From: a virus
IMG/VR virus record: IMGVR_UViG_3300048625_000120
Span: 1-37,993 of that record
DNA length: 37,993 nt
Direction: 5' to 3' (one strand)
In this document: in pieces, positions 15,562 through 22,130 of the stretch
How the letters are laid out: each line of letters begins with the position of its first letter
Position numbering within the stretch: position 1 is the first letter of the stretch
Notes under the pieces: generated by a model
The model's database searches: none
The model's input: only the letters and a program-made list of their open reading frames with translations
What the model was told of the DNA's origin: nothing
Program-made: the position numbers and the translations under genes

Positions 15562-15870
15562 TTAAATGCTGCTAATACGTTTTAGGATTTCTTCGTAAAA
15601 ACTGTCAACTTCCCCGCCAAAACGTCCAATAAGGTGTACGCTTAGGTCTTGGCAAATCTTGTAGTCTTTGCGTTTAAGAGCATTAACAAATTCGTTGTGT
15701 AGTTTAGTTGAGTGCTCGATTGTAGTAATTTCTGTTAGCGCAATCTTCTCTGCAGGGACCACGCAAAACACTTCTAGCATTTTGCCTTCTACTTCAAGAG
15801 TTTCTAACTCTAGCACAGTGTAACGTTCTTGTAGCTTTTCGGCTACGTCTTTTCCAAAAATAAGTTGCAT
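15562..15870 (-). CDS. Conserved phage hypothetical protein
   Basis: 102 residues starting MQLIFGKDVAEKLQERYTVL. A short beta-rich N-terminus, then helices (STKLHNEFVNALKRKDY, GGEVDSFYEEILKRI). The start overlaps the exonuclease stop by one base (TAATG), so it is coupled to that gene. It looks like a small conserved T4-like phage protein of unknown role. Confidence 0.7.
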   Translation of the reverse strand: MQLIFGKDVAEKLQERYTVLELETLEVEGKMLEVFCVVPAEKIALTEITTIEHSTKLHNEFVNALKRKDYKICQDLSVHLIGRFGGEVDSFYEEILKRISSI

Positions 15871-16400
15871 TATCGTTTTTCTAATCCTAATTTGCAGAAC
15901 ACTTGCTGCACTGCGTTTGCTTGGCTTACGCAATCCTCAAGGGCATTATGCAAGCCCACTTTGCCTTTTACTCGTGGGTCGCCGTGTACTTTAAACAGTG
16001 TGCGGCTATCAGCAATTTGCCAAAACTGCCATGGTGTGGGCCAGCCATATTGCTCATATAAGTTTTCCAGGATAGCAATGTCAAACACAGGTCCCTGGCA
16101 CCAAATGTTTTCTACCCCTACTAAAAAGCGATTAAGCTCTCGGTACATCTGTTCTACAGGAATACGTCCTTCAGTACCTAGTGCTTCTTCACGCACATCC
16201 TCGGCTTGTCGCATCCACCATTGCAGCGTGTCTTCTTGTACAGTTCTGCCACGGGCAATTTGCTCGTCTGCATCCGGGCGGATATACAAGCCAGGGCCCG
16301 GGTCCTCCATTGTGTAGGGATTGAATTTAACTGCGCCAAGAGTGAGAATTACACACCCCGGGCGAGTACCTAAAGTTTCTAAATCGAGCATTACATCCAT
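15870..16400 (-). CDS. DEDDh 3'-5' exonuclease (DexA/Rv2179c-like)
   Basis: 176 residues. DEDDh motifs: Asp6 and Glu8 in MLDLETLGT, Asp107 in PVFDIAIL, His151 and Asp156 in LHNALEDC. The layout matches the Rv2179c-like exonuclease family that includes T4 DexA. It would degrade DNA or RNA from the 3' end in the cytoplasm. The ATG at 16400 is only 5 nt past a TATAAT, so a leaderless transcript is expected. An internal ATG three codons later is an alternative start, though Asp6 would remain. Confidence 0.85.
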   Translation of the reverse strand: MDVMLDLETLGTRPGCVILTLGAVKFNPYTMEDPGPGLYIRPDADEQIARGRTVQEDTLQWWMRQAEDVREEALGTEGRIPVEQMYRELNRFLVGVENIWCQGPVFDIAILENLYEQYGWPTPWQFWQIADSRTLFKVHGDPRVKGKVGLHNALEDCVSQANAVQQVFCKLGLEKR

Positions 16401-16405
16401 GCTAT

Positions 16406-16434
16406 ATTATATGCTGCTAGTTATAGATTGTCAA
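16406..16434 (-). promoter_or_regulatory. Sigma70-like promoter, leaderless type
   Basis: Perfect TTGACA (16429-16434), 17-bp spacer and TATAAT (16406-16411). The exonuclease ATG lies 5 nt past the -10. The spacer lacks the AATGG seen in the other promoters. It overlaps the end of the PP-loop gene. Confidence 0.82.
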
Positions 16435-17572
16435 TTGACTTGCCAACCAAATAGAATTTACTGTAGCAACCGATTAGTCCCTTGGTAAAATCGCCACCGT
16501 TGCACCAGCTGGTCGGGACTTGCTGTGACAAGTCACTTAGACCATTAAGCCATTTTGAGTACGCAGGGATAGCATCGCTTCTAAACCAATATTCGTTTTC
16601 CTGGAACATGGGATTGTACGGTTTCTTTACCTTAAACGCGATATCACCGTTGTGCGGATAGATCAGATCATTAACAATCGAGTAATATTGTTCCGGTACT
16701 AATGCGCCATACTTACTGTGATCAAGTTTATCCCTTAGGTCAGGGTGCATATCAAACCATGCACAGATAACTTGTGCTTGCTTTGCTAGCATTTCGGGTA
16801 AGTCGGGAGTCCAATAAAACAACTCGTCATTTTCCCAATAATGGTCGTTGGTTTGATTGAAGTCTCCTACACTAATGCTTAACTGTATGTCTAAGAAATA
16901 CAAGTAGTAGGCATTATCCTTATAGCAAATGCGTGGCTTGTCAATGCCATGAATAAACCCAACTTTACGACCTTTATCGTATTGTTGTAGATAATTCTTT
17001 GTGGCATTGTGCAGCAAGATATTCTTGGGCATTGACGAGTTATAACGCACACCTGGATTAAAGTCTTCAATCCAATTTGGGTTATTGTAGTAGTCCAGTA
17101 GGTCGTCAGTGTAATCGTACAAGGTTACTTTTGTTCTAGTATCTATGTTCAATTTTTTAAGCATTGGCAACGCCTGGAAATCAATTTCACTACGTAAATT
17201 CCACGCTTCGTCACTATCACTCTTAGTAGACTCAGTGCCTTTAAACGGACCAAAGATCAATATCTCGTCAATGAAGATGTTATTGTCGTGAAATGCACGT
17301 AAGATAGTATAGCTGTCAATGCCTCCGCTGAAGCAGAGCACAAGGTAATCATACTTGTCCCTAAGTTGCTGCGCCCTAATGCGATACAACTCACTTAGTG
17401 AAATATCAACGGGCTTGGTCCAGTTGTAGTTTGAAAAAGCCGACTCGTTAAAATTCCAATGCGGATGGATGCCAGATTTCGAGTGTTCCGAAATGGCATC
17501 AATTTTTCTGTAGAACTTTTTATTTCCTACTTGGTAGAATCCGCGTTTATCGTATTCAATCGAATTTGACAC
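16421..17572 (-). CDS. PP-loop (N-type) ATP pyrophosphatase
   Basis: 383 residues. A clear PP-loop, CFSGGIDSYTIL (80-91), as in asparagine synthetase, NAD synthetase and tRNA/queuosine-type ATP pyrophosphatases. It adenylates a substrate and releases pyrophosphate. No glutaminase domain precedes it, so it would use ammonia or a sulfur/amine donor, or act as an unlinked synthetase domain. It overlaps the TctC gene by 17 nt. The substrate cannot be told from sequence. T4-like phages encode related proteins of unknown role. Confidence 0.75.
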   Translation of the reverse strand: MSNSIEYDKRGFYQVGNKKFYRKIDAISEHSKSGIHPHWNFNESAFSNYNWTKPVDISLSELYRIRAQQLRDKYDYLVLCFSGGIDSYTILRAFHDNNIFIDEILIFGPFKGTESTKSDSDEAWNLRSEIDFQALPMLKKLNIDTRTKVTLYDYTDDLLDYYNNPNWIEDFNPGVRYNSSMPKNILLHNATKNYLQQYDKGRKVGFIHGIDKPRICYKDNAYYLYFLDIQLSISVGDFNQTNDHYWENDELFYWTPDLPEMLAKQAQVICAWFDMHPDLRDKLDHSKYGALVPEQYYSIVNDLIYPHNGDIAFKVKKPYNPMFQENEYWFRSDAIPAYSKWLNGLSDLSQQVPTSWCNGGDFTKGLIGCYSKFYLVGKSIDNL

Positions 17573-18443
17573 GTTGTTTTATTTTCCGAAAGTTTGCTGC
17601 TAGTTCTTCTAGCTGCTTGGGGGCAGTTTTTACTGGACGATGATCAAGTTCTAGTAAACGTTCTGCAACAACTGGTTGTGATACAATTTTTCGGATCTTG
17701 GCTATTACTACAGGATCGGCAGTTTTGTTAGCAATCAATATAGACCAACGTGTGTATCCGTAATCATTAATACCAAGTTCTCGTAATGTTGGTACATCAG
17801 GATTGCCGGCCAGCCGCTGCGGTGACATTACTGCCAGTGCTTTGAGTTTTCCCGATTTGATATATGGATCCACAATCGACTCAGCCTCCATAATGTAATC
17901 GATTTGACCACCGAGTACATCCACTAGAGCTTGTGCTTGACCTTTGTATGGCACGTTAGTAAAAGTACCTTGACCGTTGCCAACAATGGCTCCTGCAATG
18001 TGCGTCCCTGACCCGATGCCACTTGTGCCATAAGTAACAGGCCTAGAGCGTGAAATTTCAATCAGTTGCTTGAGAGTCTTTGCAGGATGGTTATTGCTCA
18101 CCACCAACATAGAAGCTGAATTTCCTAGATGCTTAATGACCACAAAGTCACTAAACTCGTATTCAACATTAGCCTCTCCAATGTTGTCAGTGAGTCCGTT
18201 GCTGGCAATCATAATAACAGTTTCGTTGGTTCTAACCTTAGCAAGATAGTTATATGCAATAAATCCGCCACCACCCAATTTGTATTCTAAGTTGGTTGCA
18301 ACACCGTTTTCTTCTAGTGCAGTTTGCACAGTCCTTGCCACACGATCACTAACGCCACCGGGTTGATACTGAACGATTATCTTAACTGGTTGGGCAAATA
18401 CGGTACTTGCAACCAACATCAATGCTGCTAGAATTAATTTCAT
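17556..18443 (-). CDS. TctC/Bug-type periplasmic solute-binding protein
   Basis: 295 residues. Signal peptide MKLILAALMLVASTVFA. Family signatures in order: YQPGGVSDRVAR (26-37), TSGIGSGTHIAGA, VPYKGQAQALVDVLGGQID, and LKALAVMSPQRLAGNPDVPT. These match tripartite tricarboxylate transporter substrate-binding proteins (Bug family) that capture carboxylates in the periplasm. It is slightly shorter than cellular members (about 320) but appears complete. No TctA/TctB membrane genes lie in the window, so it would need host partners or do something else. It directly abuts the cytidylyltransferase gene. Confidence 0.93.
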   Translation of the reverse strand: MKLILAALMLVASTVFAQPVKIIVQYQPGGVSDRVARTVQTALEENGVATNLEYKLGGGGFIAYNYLAKVRTNETVIMIASNGLTDNIGEANVEYEFSDFVVIKHLGNSASMLVVSNNHPAKTLKQLIEISRSRPVTYGTSGIGSGTHIAGAIVGNGQGTFTNVPYKGQAQALVDVLGGQIDYIMEAESIVDPYIKSGKLKALAVMSPQRLAGNPDVPTLRELGINDYGYTRWSILIANKTADPVVIAKIRKIVSQPVVAERLLELDHRPVKTAPKQLEELAANFRKIKQRVKFD

Positions 18444-18911
18444 TTATTTTGTCTTTTTGGTTTCAGCTTCGGCTACACGCTTGCGTAGACTGCTGCTAGA
18501 GAAACTGTGATCTCTACTGTTGAAGATATGCTTGATACCAATGTGCGAGCCTTCTGCACGACCTGTAAAGTCTTGACTTTCATACTCAACGCCCAAGATG
18601 CGTACATCAATTGGCAATATAAGAATCAAGTCACGTAGGTCTTGTTCAGTTTGATAAACAACAATCTCGTCAACAAAGCGACATGCACTTAGTTGGATTT
18701 GTCGTTCCACTACACTTTGAATAGGCTTGTTTTTGGTATCAGGACGATCGATTGTGGCGTCTGTTTGCAATCCTGCAATTAAGTAATCACAATGGTTCTT
18801 GGCTTCTGCCAACATGGCAATGTGTCCTGCATGTAGCAAGTCAAATTGACTAAAGGTAATGCCAATGACTTTACCTTCGTCTTTGAGTTGTTTAATCTTG
18901 TTAAATATCAT
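18444..18911 (-). CDS. Cytidylyltransferase-like nucleotidyltransferase
   Basis: 155 residues. HxGH motif at 27-30 in FDLLHAGHIAML, and an SSSSLRKRV C-terminal segment equivalent to ISSTxIR. This is the glycerol-3-phosphate/heptose-1-phosphate nucleotidyltransferase fold, which activates a phosphorylated substrate with CTP or ATP. It may prepare a nucleotide-activated sugar or polyol for surface modification. It overlaps the upstream small gene by 11 nt. The substrate is unknown. Confidence 0.85.
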   Translation of the reverse strand: MIFNKIKQLKDEGKVIGITFSQFDLLHAGHIAMLAEAKNHCDYLIAGLQTDATIDRPDTKNKPIQSVVERQIQLSACRFVDEIVVYQTEQDLRDLILILPIDVRILGVEYESQDFTGRAEGSHIGIKHIFNSRDHSFSSSSLRKRVAEAETKKTK

Positions 18912-19161
18912 CGTCGGTAGTTTCCGATAATTCGTCTATACCTTCACCTGTGGTGTGTTGGTATGTTTTGTCTCCTACTACCCATTCGTCAGTCCAAAAG
19001 CGTTGGCTGTTGCTAGATTCCGGTGGCGGAAGTAATGCAAGCATAGTGAATACTTGCTCACGCTCTTCACCTTCTAGAATTCGAGTAGTTTTAAGCAAGC
19101 CGCAACGTTTTAGAAACGCACGGGCTTCCTCTTTGGTCTTGAATTCTTTGGGTTTGATCAT
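18901..19161 (-). CDS. Hypothetical protein between clpS and the nucleotidyltransferase
   Basis: 86 residues. Charged N-terminus (MIKPKEFKTKEEARAFLKRC), a Pro-rich middle (LALLPPPESSN), and an acidic C-terminus (LSETTDDDI). It overlaps clpS by 4 nt (ATGA) and the next gene by 11 nt, so it is part of one operon. No family recognised. Confidence 0.65.
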   Translation of the reverse strand: MIKPKEFKTKEEARAFLKRCGLLKTTRILEGEEREQVFTMLALLPPPESSNSQRFWTDEWVVGDKTYQHTTGEGIDELSETTDDDI

Positions 19162-19469
19162 TGATCTGCTTCAAGTTTGACTTGAAGTGGGAATCCGTTG
19201 TTACGTGCAAGTAGCGTAACTTCGACACCTTTTTGTTCTGCAATCTCGTAGGGCAGAGTTGCAACCACTGCTGATCCTTCTTCGTGGATTCGAAGTGTCA
19301 GTTGCTCGGAGCTGTCATTGTCGTGATTGAAAATAGCCTTGAGCGTCTCAACAACAAATTCCATTGTAGTGGTGTTGTCATTAACGTAAATCACCTTGTA
19401 CAAACTTGGTGGCTTGACATCGAAACGAGGTTGGATTTTAATTTGTTGACGAGTTTTGGTATTTGCCAT
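19158..19469 (-). CDS. clpS: ClpS-like N-degron adaptor
   Basis: 103 residues, matching bacterial ClpS length. Core motif PPSLYKVIYVNDNTTTMEFV (20-39), His62 in RIHEEGSAVV, and EIAEQKG aligned to the family. ClpS binds proteins with bulky N-terminal residues and hands them to ClpA. The pocket residues equivalent to E. coli Asn34 and Asp35 are kept (N30, D31), His66 is kept as H62, but Asp36 is replaced by Asn (N32). That may alter N-degron binding. It is separated from hsp20 by a terminator-like hairpin. Confidence 0.92.
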   Translation of the reverse strand: MANTKTRQQIKIQPRFDVKPPSLYKVIYVNDNTTTMEFVVETLKAIFNHDNDSSEQLTLRIHEEGSAVVATLPYEIAEQKGVEVTLLARNNGFPLQVKLEADQ

Positions 19470-19480
19470 ATTTGAATTAA

Positions 19481-19509
19481 GTTAAACGTAGGGCGTCATT
19501 GCCCTACGT
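19481..19509 (-). terminator. Hairpin terminator after hsp20
   Basis: Perfect 9-bp stem ACGTAGGGC (19486-19494) and GCCCTACGT (19501-19509) with a 6-nt loop, followed on the minus strand by TTTAACTTAATT. It lies between hsp20 and clpS and should end hsp20 transcription. Confidence 0.7.
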
Positions 19510-19522
19510 ATATCACATTATA

Positions 19523-19972
19523 TTACTTTTTGAAAGTAATTGCAATGGATTTTGGTTTCTTTTCTTCCGGAACAACCAGTTCCAGTTGAACAGAAAGGAT
19601 ACCGTTTTCCACAGTGGCGCCGCGTACTTCTACGTTGTCGGCTAACGTAAAGTCACGAACGAAATTGCGGTTACTGATGCCTTGGTGCAGGTACTTTGGA
19701 TCACTTGGTGTAGTAAGATCCTTAACCTTCTCACCAGTTACGGTAAGCACATTGTCTGCTAGTTCTACCCCGATTTCGCTTTCTGCAAAGCCAGCAACTG
19801 CAACTTCGACCACAAAATTGGTTTCGTTAACTTGAACGATATTGTGTGGAGGGTAGTTGCCGCTTTTGCTGTTTGCAAATGTGCGATTCAATTCCTCAAA
19901 CATGCGGTCAAAGCCAATGGCTGAACGATGTAGGGAAGGTAGGTCTAGAGTACGGATGTTGAAAGTTGTCAT
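19523..19972 (-). CDS. Small heat-shock protein (Hsp20/IbpA family)
   Basis: 149 residues. N-terminal LDLPSLHRSAIGFDRMFEEL, an alpha-crystallin domain (EVAVAGFAESEIGVELADN, LTVTGEKV, LADNVEVRGATVENGIL), and an I-x-I tail motif (SIAITFKK). It would hold unfolding proteins in the cytoplasm as oligomers. T4-like cyanophages carry related Hsp20 genes. It is a single gene bounded by two hairpins. The ATG follows an AGGAG-type site (TAGGAGAATAAC). Confidence 0.93.
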   Translation of the reverse strand: MTTFNIRTLDLPSLHRSAIGFDRMFEELNRTFANSKSGNYPPHNIVQVNETNFVVEVAVAGFAESEIGVELADNVLTVTGEKVKDLTTPSDPKYLHQGISNRNFVRDFTLADNVEVRGATVENGILSVQLELVVPEEKKPKSIAITFKK

Positions 19973-20001
19973 GTTATTCTCCTATTAAGCAAGTATGACG
20001 T

Positions 20002-20031
20002 TTAAAATGTAGCCCGATTATCGGCACTACA
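20002..20031 (-). terminator. Terminator of the bS21/ClpX operon
   Basis: Stem TGTAG (20008-20012)/CTACA (20027-20031) with an inner CCGA/TCGG stem, followed on the minus strand by TTTTAAA. It lies beyond the stop at 20042 and before hsp20. Confidence 0.6.
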
Positions 20032-20041
20032 TGTTTATTTA

Positions 20042-20338
20042 TTATACAGACAAAAAGTCTGTAATCAAATTATTTTGGGCATCTACAACTTCGATGCGTT
20101 TTCTGCTGCTGCTGTGGTATTGTGGTTTGTAGGTTAGTAGAAAAAAGCTGATACTTGCTGTGTCTTCTAGTGTGAGGTACAAGTATCGTCCATCGTTTTT
20201 CAGCGTGTACTGTTGCTGATAACGATCTCCCCAACGCTGCATATCCCTTTCGATAAAGGATATTGCAGTTTGGTTAATTCCAACAGGGTTTCCTGGAAAA
20301 ATGGTTTCGTCAGCAGGTAATCGAAACCTAACTTGCAT
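20042..20338 (-). CDS. Hypothetical protein coupled to rpsU
   Basis: 98 residues, start MQVRFRLPADETIFPGNPVG, chosen because the ATG overlaps the bS21 stop (TGATG); the frame runs on upstream inside the bS21 gene. Mixed alpha/beta, with a basic tail region (SSSRKRIEVVD). Not recognised. The position suggests co-translation with bS21. Confidence 0.7.
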   Translation of the reverse strand: MQVRFRLPADETIFPGNPVGINQTAISFIERDMQRWGDRYQQQYTLKNDGRYLYLTLEDTASISFFLLTYKPQYHSSSRKRIEVVDAQNNLITDFLSV

Positions 20339-20571
20339 CAGTAGAGTTTCTTTGGCAAGCTCTCTGCTTGCAGTTTCTTTTGCCAACGTCGCTTGGCTTG
20401 TGCTGCTGCCTTCTTACGCTTGGTAGTTGGCTTTTCGTAAAACTCACGTTCGCGAAGTTCTTGTAACTTGCCGCTTTCCATGATTTTCTTTTTAAATTTG
20501 CGTAGGGCTTTTTCAACGTTGTCATTTTGCACGACTACGCTGCTGCCATATAATTTCATTCTTTCGTTCAT
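20338..20571 (-). CDS. rpsU: Phage ribosomal protein bS21
   Basis: 77 residues, normal bS21 length. The sequence VEKALRKFKKKIMESGKLQE followed by REREFYEKPTTKRKKAAAQ is the bS21 core; FYEKPTxxRK is the family hallmark. A basic C-terminus ends KKLY. bS21 sits on the 30S platform near the anti-Shine-Dalgarno end of 16S rRNA and affects initiation. Phage copies are thought to replace the host protein. AGGAT precedes the ATG; an internal ATG four codons on is an alternative. It is coupled to the gene downstream and lies 7 nt after clpX. Confidence 0.95.
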   Translation of the reverse strand: MNERMKLYGSSVVVQNDNVEKALRKFKKKIMESGKLQELREREFYEKPTTKRKKAAAQAKRRWQKKLQAESLPKKLY

Positions 20572-20578
20572 TTTTATC

Positions 20579-21781
20579 CTATTCTATAAAATTGGGTGGG
20601 TCGTTATATTTAACTACTTTGTCTGTAATCTCTATCTTTTTAAAACCCTGCTTTTTAATTTCAGTTAGGGTGTACATGTATGGAGTAAGAGTGCGCTCTA
20701 AAATGCTCTTTAGCCCACGTGCTCCAACCTTTTGATTGAATGCCAACTCTGCTACTGCTTCAATGGCTGCGTCAGTGAACAGCAACTCTACTTCATCCGA
20801 GGAGAAGTAAAACTTCATCTGTGCCAACAGGTTGTTCTTTGGTTCCGTTAAGATCTTGACAAAGTCGCTTTTGCTTAGTTCATCAATTTGTACAGAGATT
20901 GGGAAACGTCCTGTGAATTCTGGAATCATTCCAAACTTTTGGAAATCGTCTGGGGTAACTTCTGTAACATCAATTTTGTCATCATTACTTGAGTTAAACC
21001 CAATGCTGGTGCCGCGTTGTCTACGGTCAACAATCTTGGGTAGATTGGCAAATGCTCCACCAGCAATAAACAAGATCTTGCTGGTATCAATTTCCACTTG
21101 GTCCATTGATGGATGCTTCTTGCCGCCGTTTACACTGACCTTGCACTTGGTGCCTTCTACTAACTTGAGTAGAGCCTGTTGCACACCCTCTCCGCTAACG
21201 TCACGGGTAATGCTGGCGCCTTCGCTTTTACGTGCAATCTTGTCTACTTCGTCCAGGAAGATAATACCTTGCTCACAACGGGCAACATCGTATTCTGCTG
21301 CTGCCAACAATCCTGAGATGATGCTTTCCACATCGTCGCCTACGTAACCAGCTTCGGTCAGTGTAGTTGCATCAGCTACAACAAAGGGAACGTTTAGGTA
21401 ACGTGCAATGGTTTTGGCCAACAGTGTTTTACCTGAGCCAGTTGGGCCGTGAATTAGAATGTTTGACTTTTCCAGCTCCACTGCACTTTCAAAGAAGATG
21501 CGCTTGTAATGGTTAACCACGCCCACGCTGATTGCAATCTTTGCAGCATCTTGGCCAATAATGTACTCGTCCAAGTGCTGCTTGATCTTAATAGGATCTA
21601 GGGCCTTGCCAATTTTCTTGTCCTTGCGGATATGGTCGTTGGCTTCTTTGTTAATGATGTTGCTACAAAGCGTGATACATTCATTACAAATGCCAGCATC
21701 GTTTGCTACAATTAACTTTTCAACTTCATTACGGCTTTTGCCGCAGAAGTTACAATGGATCGGTTGAATGTTTTCGCTCAT
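20579..21781 (-). CDS. clpX: ClpX-like AAA+ unfoldase
   Basis: 400 residues (E. coli ClpX has 424). N-terminal zinc domain with Cys10, 13, 32, 35. Walker A GPTGSGKT (112-119), pore loop GYVG (145-148), Walker B IIFLDE (173-178). The small domain contains QKVGARGLKSILERTLTPYM. The ClpP-docking tripeptide IGF is kept at 260-262 (GTSIGFNSS), so it could dock on host ClpP; no clpP gene is in this window. It would unfold and thread substrates, possibly redirecting host proteolysis. The start overlaps the upstream gene by 32 nt. Confidence 0.96.
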   Translation of the reverse strand: MSENIQPIHCNFCGKSRNEVEKLIVANDAGICNECITLCSNIINKEANDHIRKDKKIGKALDPIKIKQHLDEYIIGQDAAKIAISVGVVNHYKRIFFESAVELEKSNILIHGPTGSGKTLLAKTIARYLNVPFVVADATTLTEAGYVGDDVESIISGLLAAAEYDVARCEQGIIFLDEVDKIARKSEGASITRDVSGEGVQQALLKLVEGTKCKVSVNGGKKHPSMDQVEIDTSKILFIAGGAFANLPKIVDRRQRGTSIGFNSSNDDKIDVTEVTPDDFQKFGMIPEFTGRFPISVQIDELSKSDFVKILTEPKNNLLAQMKFYFSSDEVELLFTDAAIEAVAELAFNQKVGARGLKSILERTLTPYMYTLTEIKKQGFKKIEITDKVVKYNDPPNFIE

Positions 21782-22130
21782 GGGCTCTATTGATAAAATA
21801 TTCTAATACGTTAGTGTATTTACGATCATTATTAAGAAAGTTCTTTGGCCCGTAATGGTATGTTTTTTCTGACCCAACGAATAGGTCTTTAATTGGACTT
21901 AGATCAGTGTTGGCAGTGTTTACTACGATTGCATCAACTTGTCCAGCTGCTTTAGTAAGCCAGTTAACGTCATCTAACTCTGCACTATAGAGGTACACGT
22001 TAAATGGTTCATCGTGTCCTGCACATAAAAATGCCAGCGTCTCGACGTCAACTGGATCGACATCAATCAACAAGATTGAATGATTGGGGTCTTCCACAAA
22101 GTCTGGTGGAGTAATAAAATTGGTTGTCAT
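21750..22130 (-). CDS. Hypothetical protein upstream of clpX
   Basis: 126 residues. SILLIDVDPVDVETLAFLCA looks like a receiver or Rossmann-type beta-alpha unit, and GQVDAIVVNTAN a second strand. A receiver-like fold is only suggested; the usual conserved Asp/Lys set is not clearly seen. It overlaps clpX by 32 nt and shares ATGA with the membrane-protein gene, so it is in one operon with both. Function unknown. Confidence 0.65.
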   Translation of the reverse strand: MTTNFITPPDFVEDPNHSILLIDVDPVDVETLAFLCAGHDEPFNVYLYSAELDDVNWLTKAAGQVDAIVVNTANTDLSPIKDLFVGSEKTYHYGPKNFLNNDRKYTNVLEYFINRAHERKHSTDPL

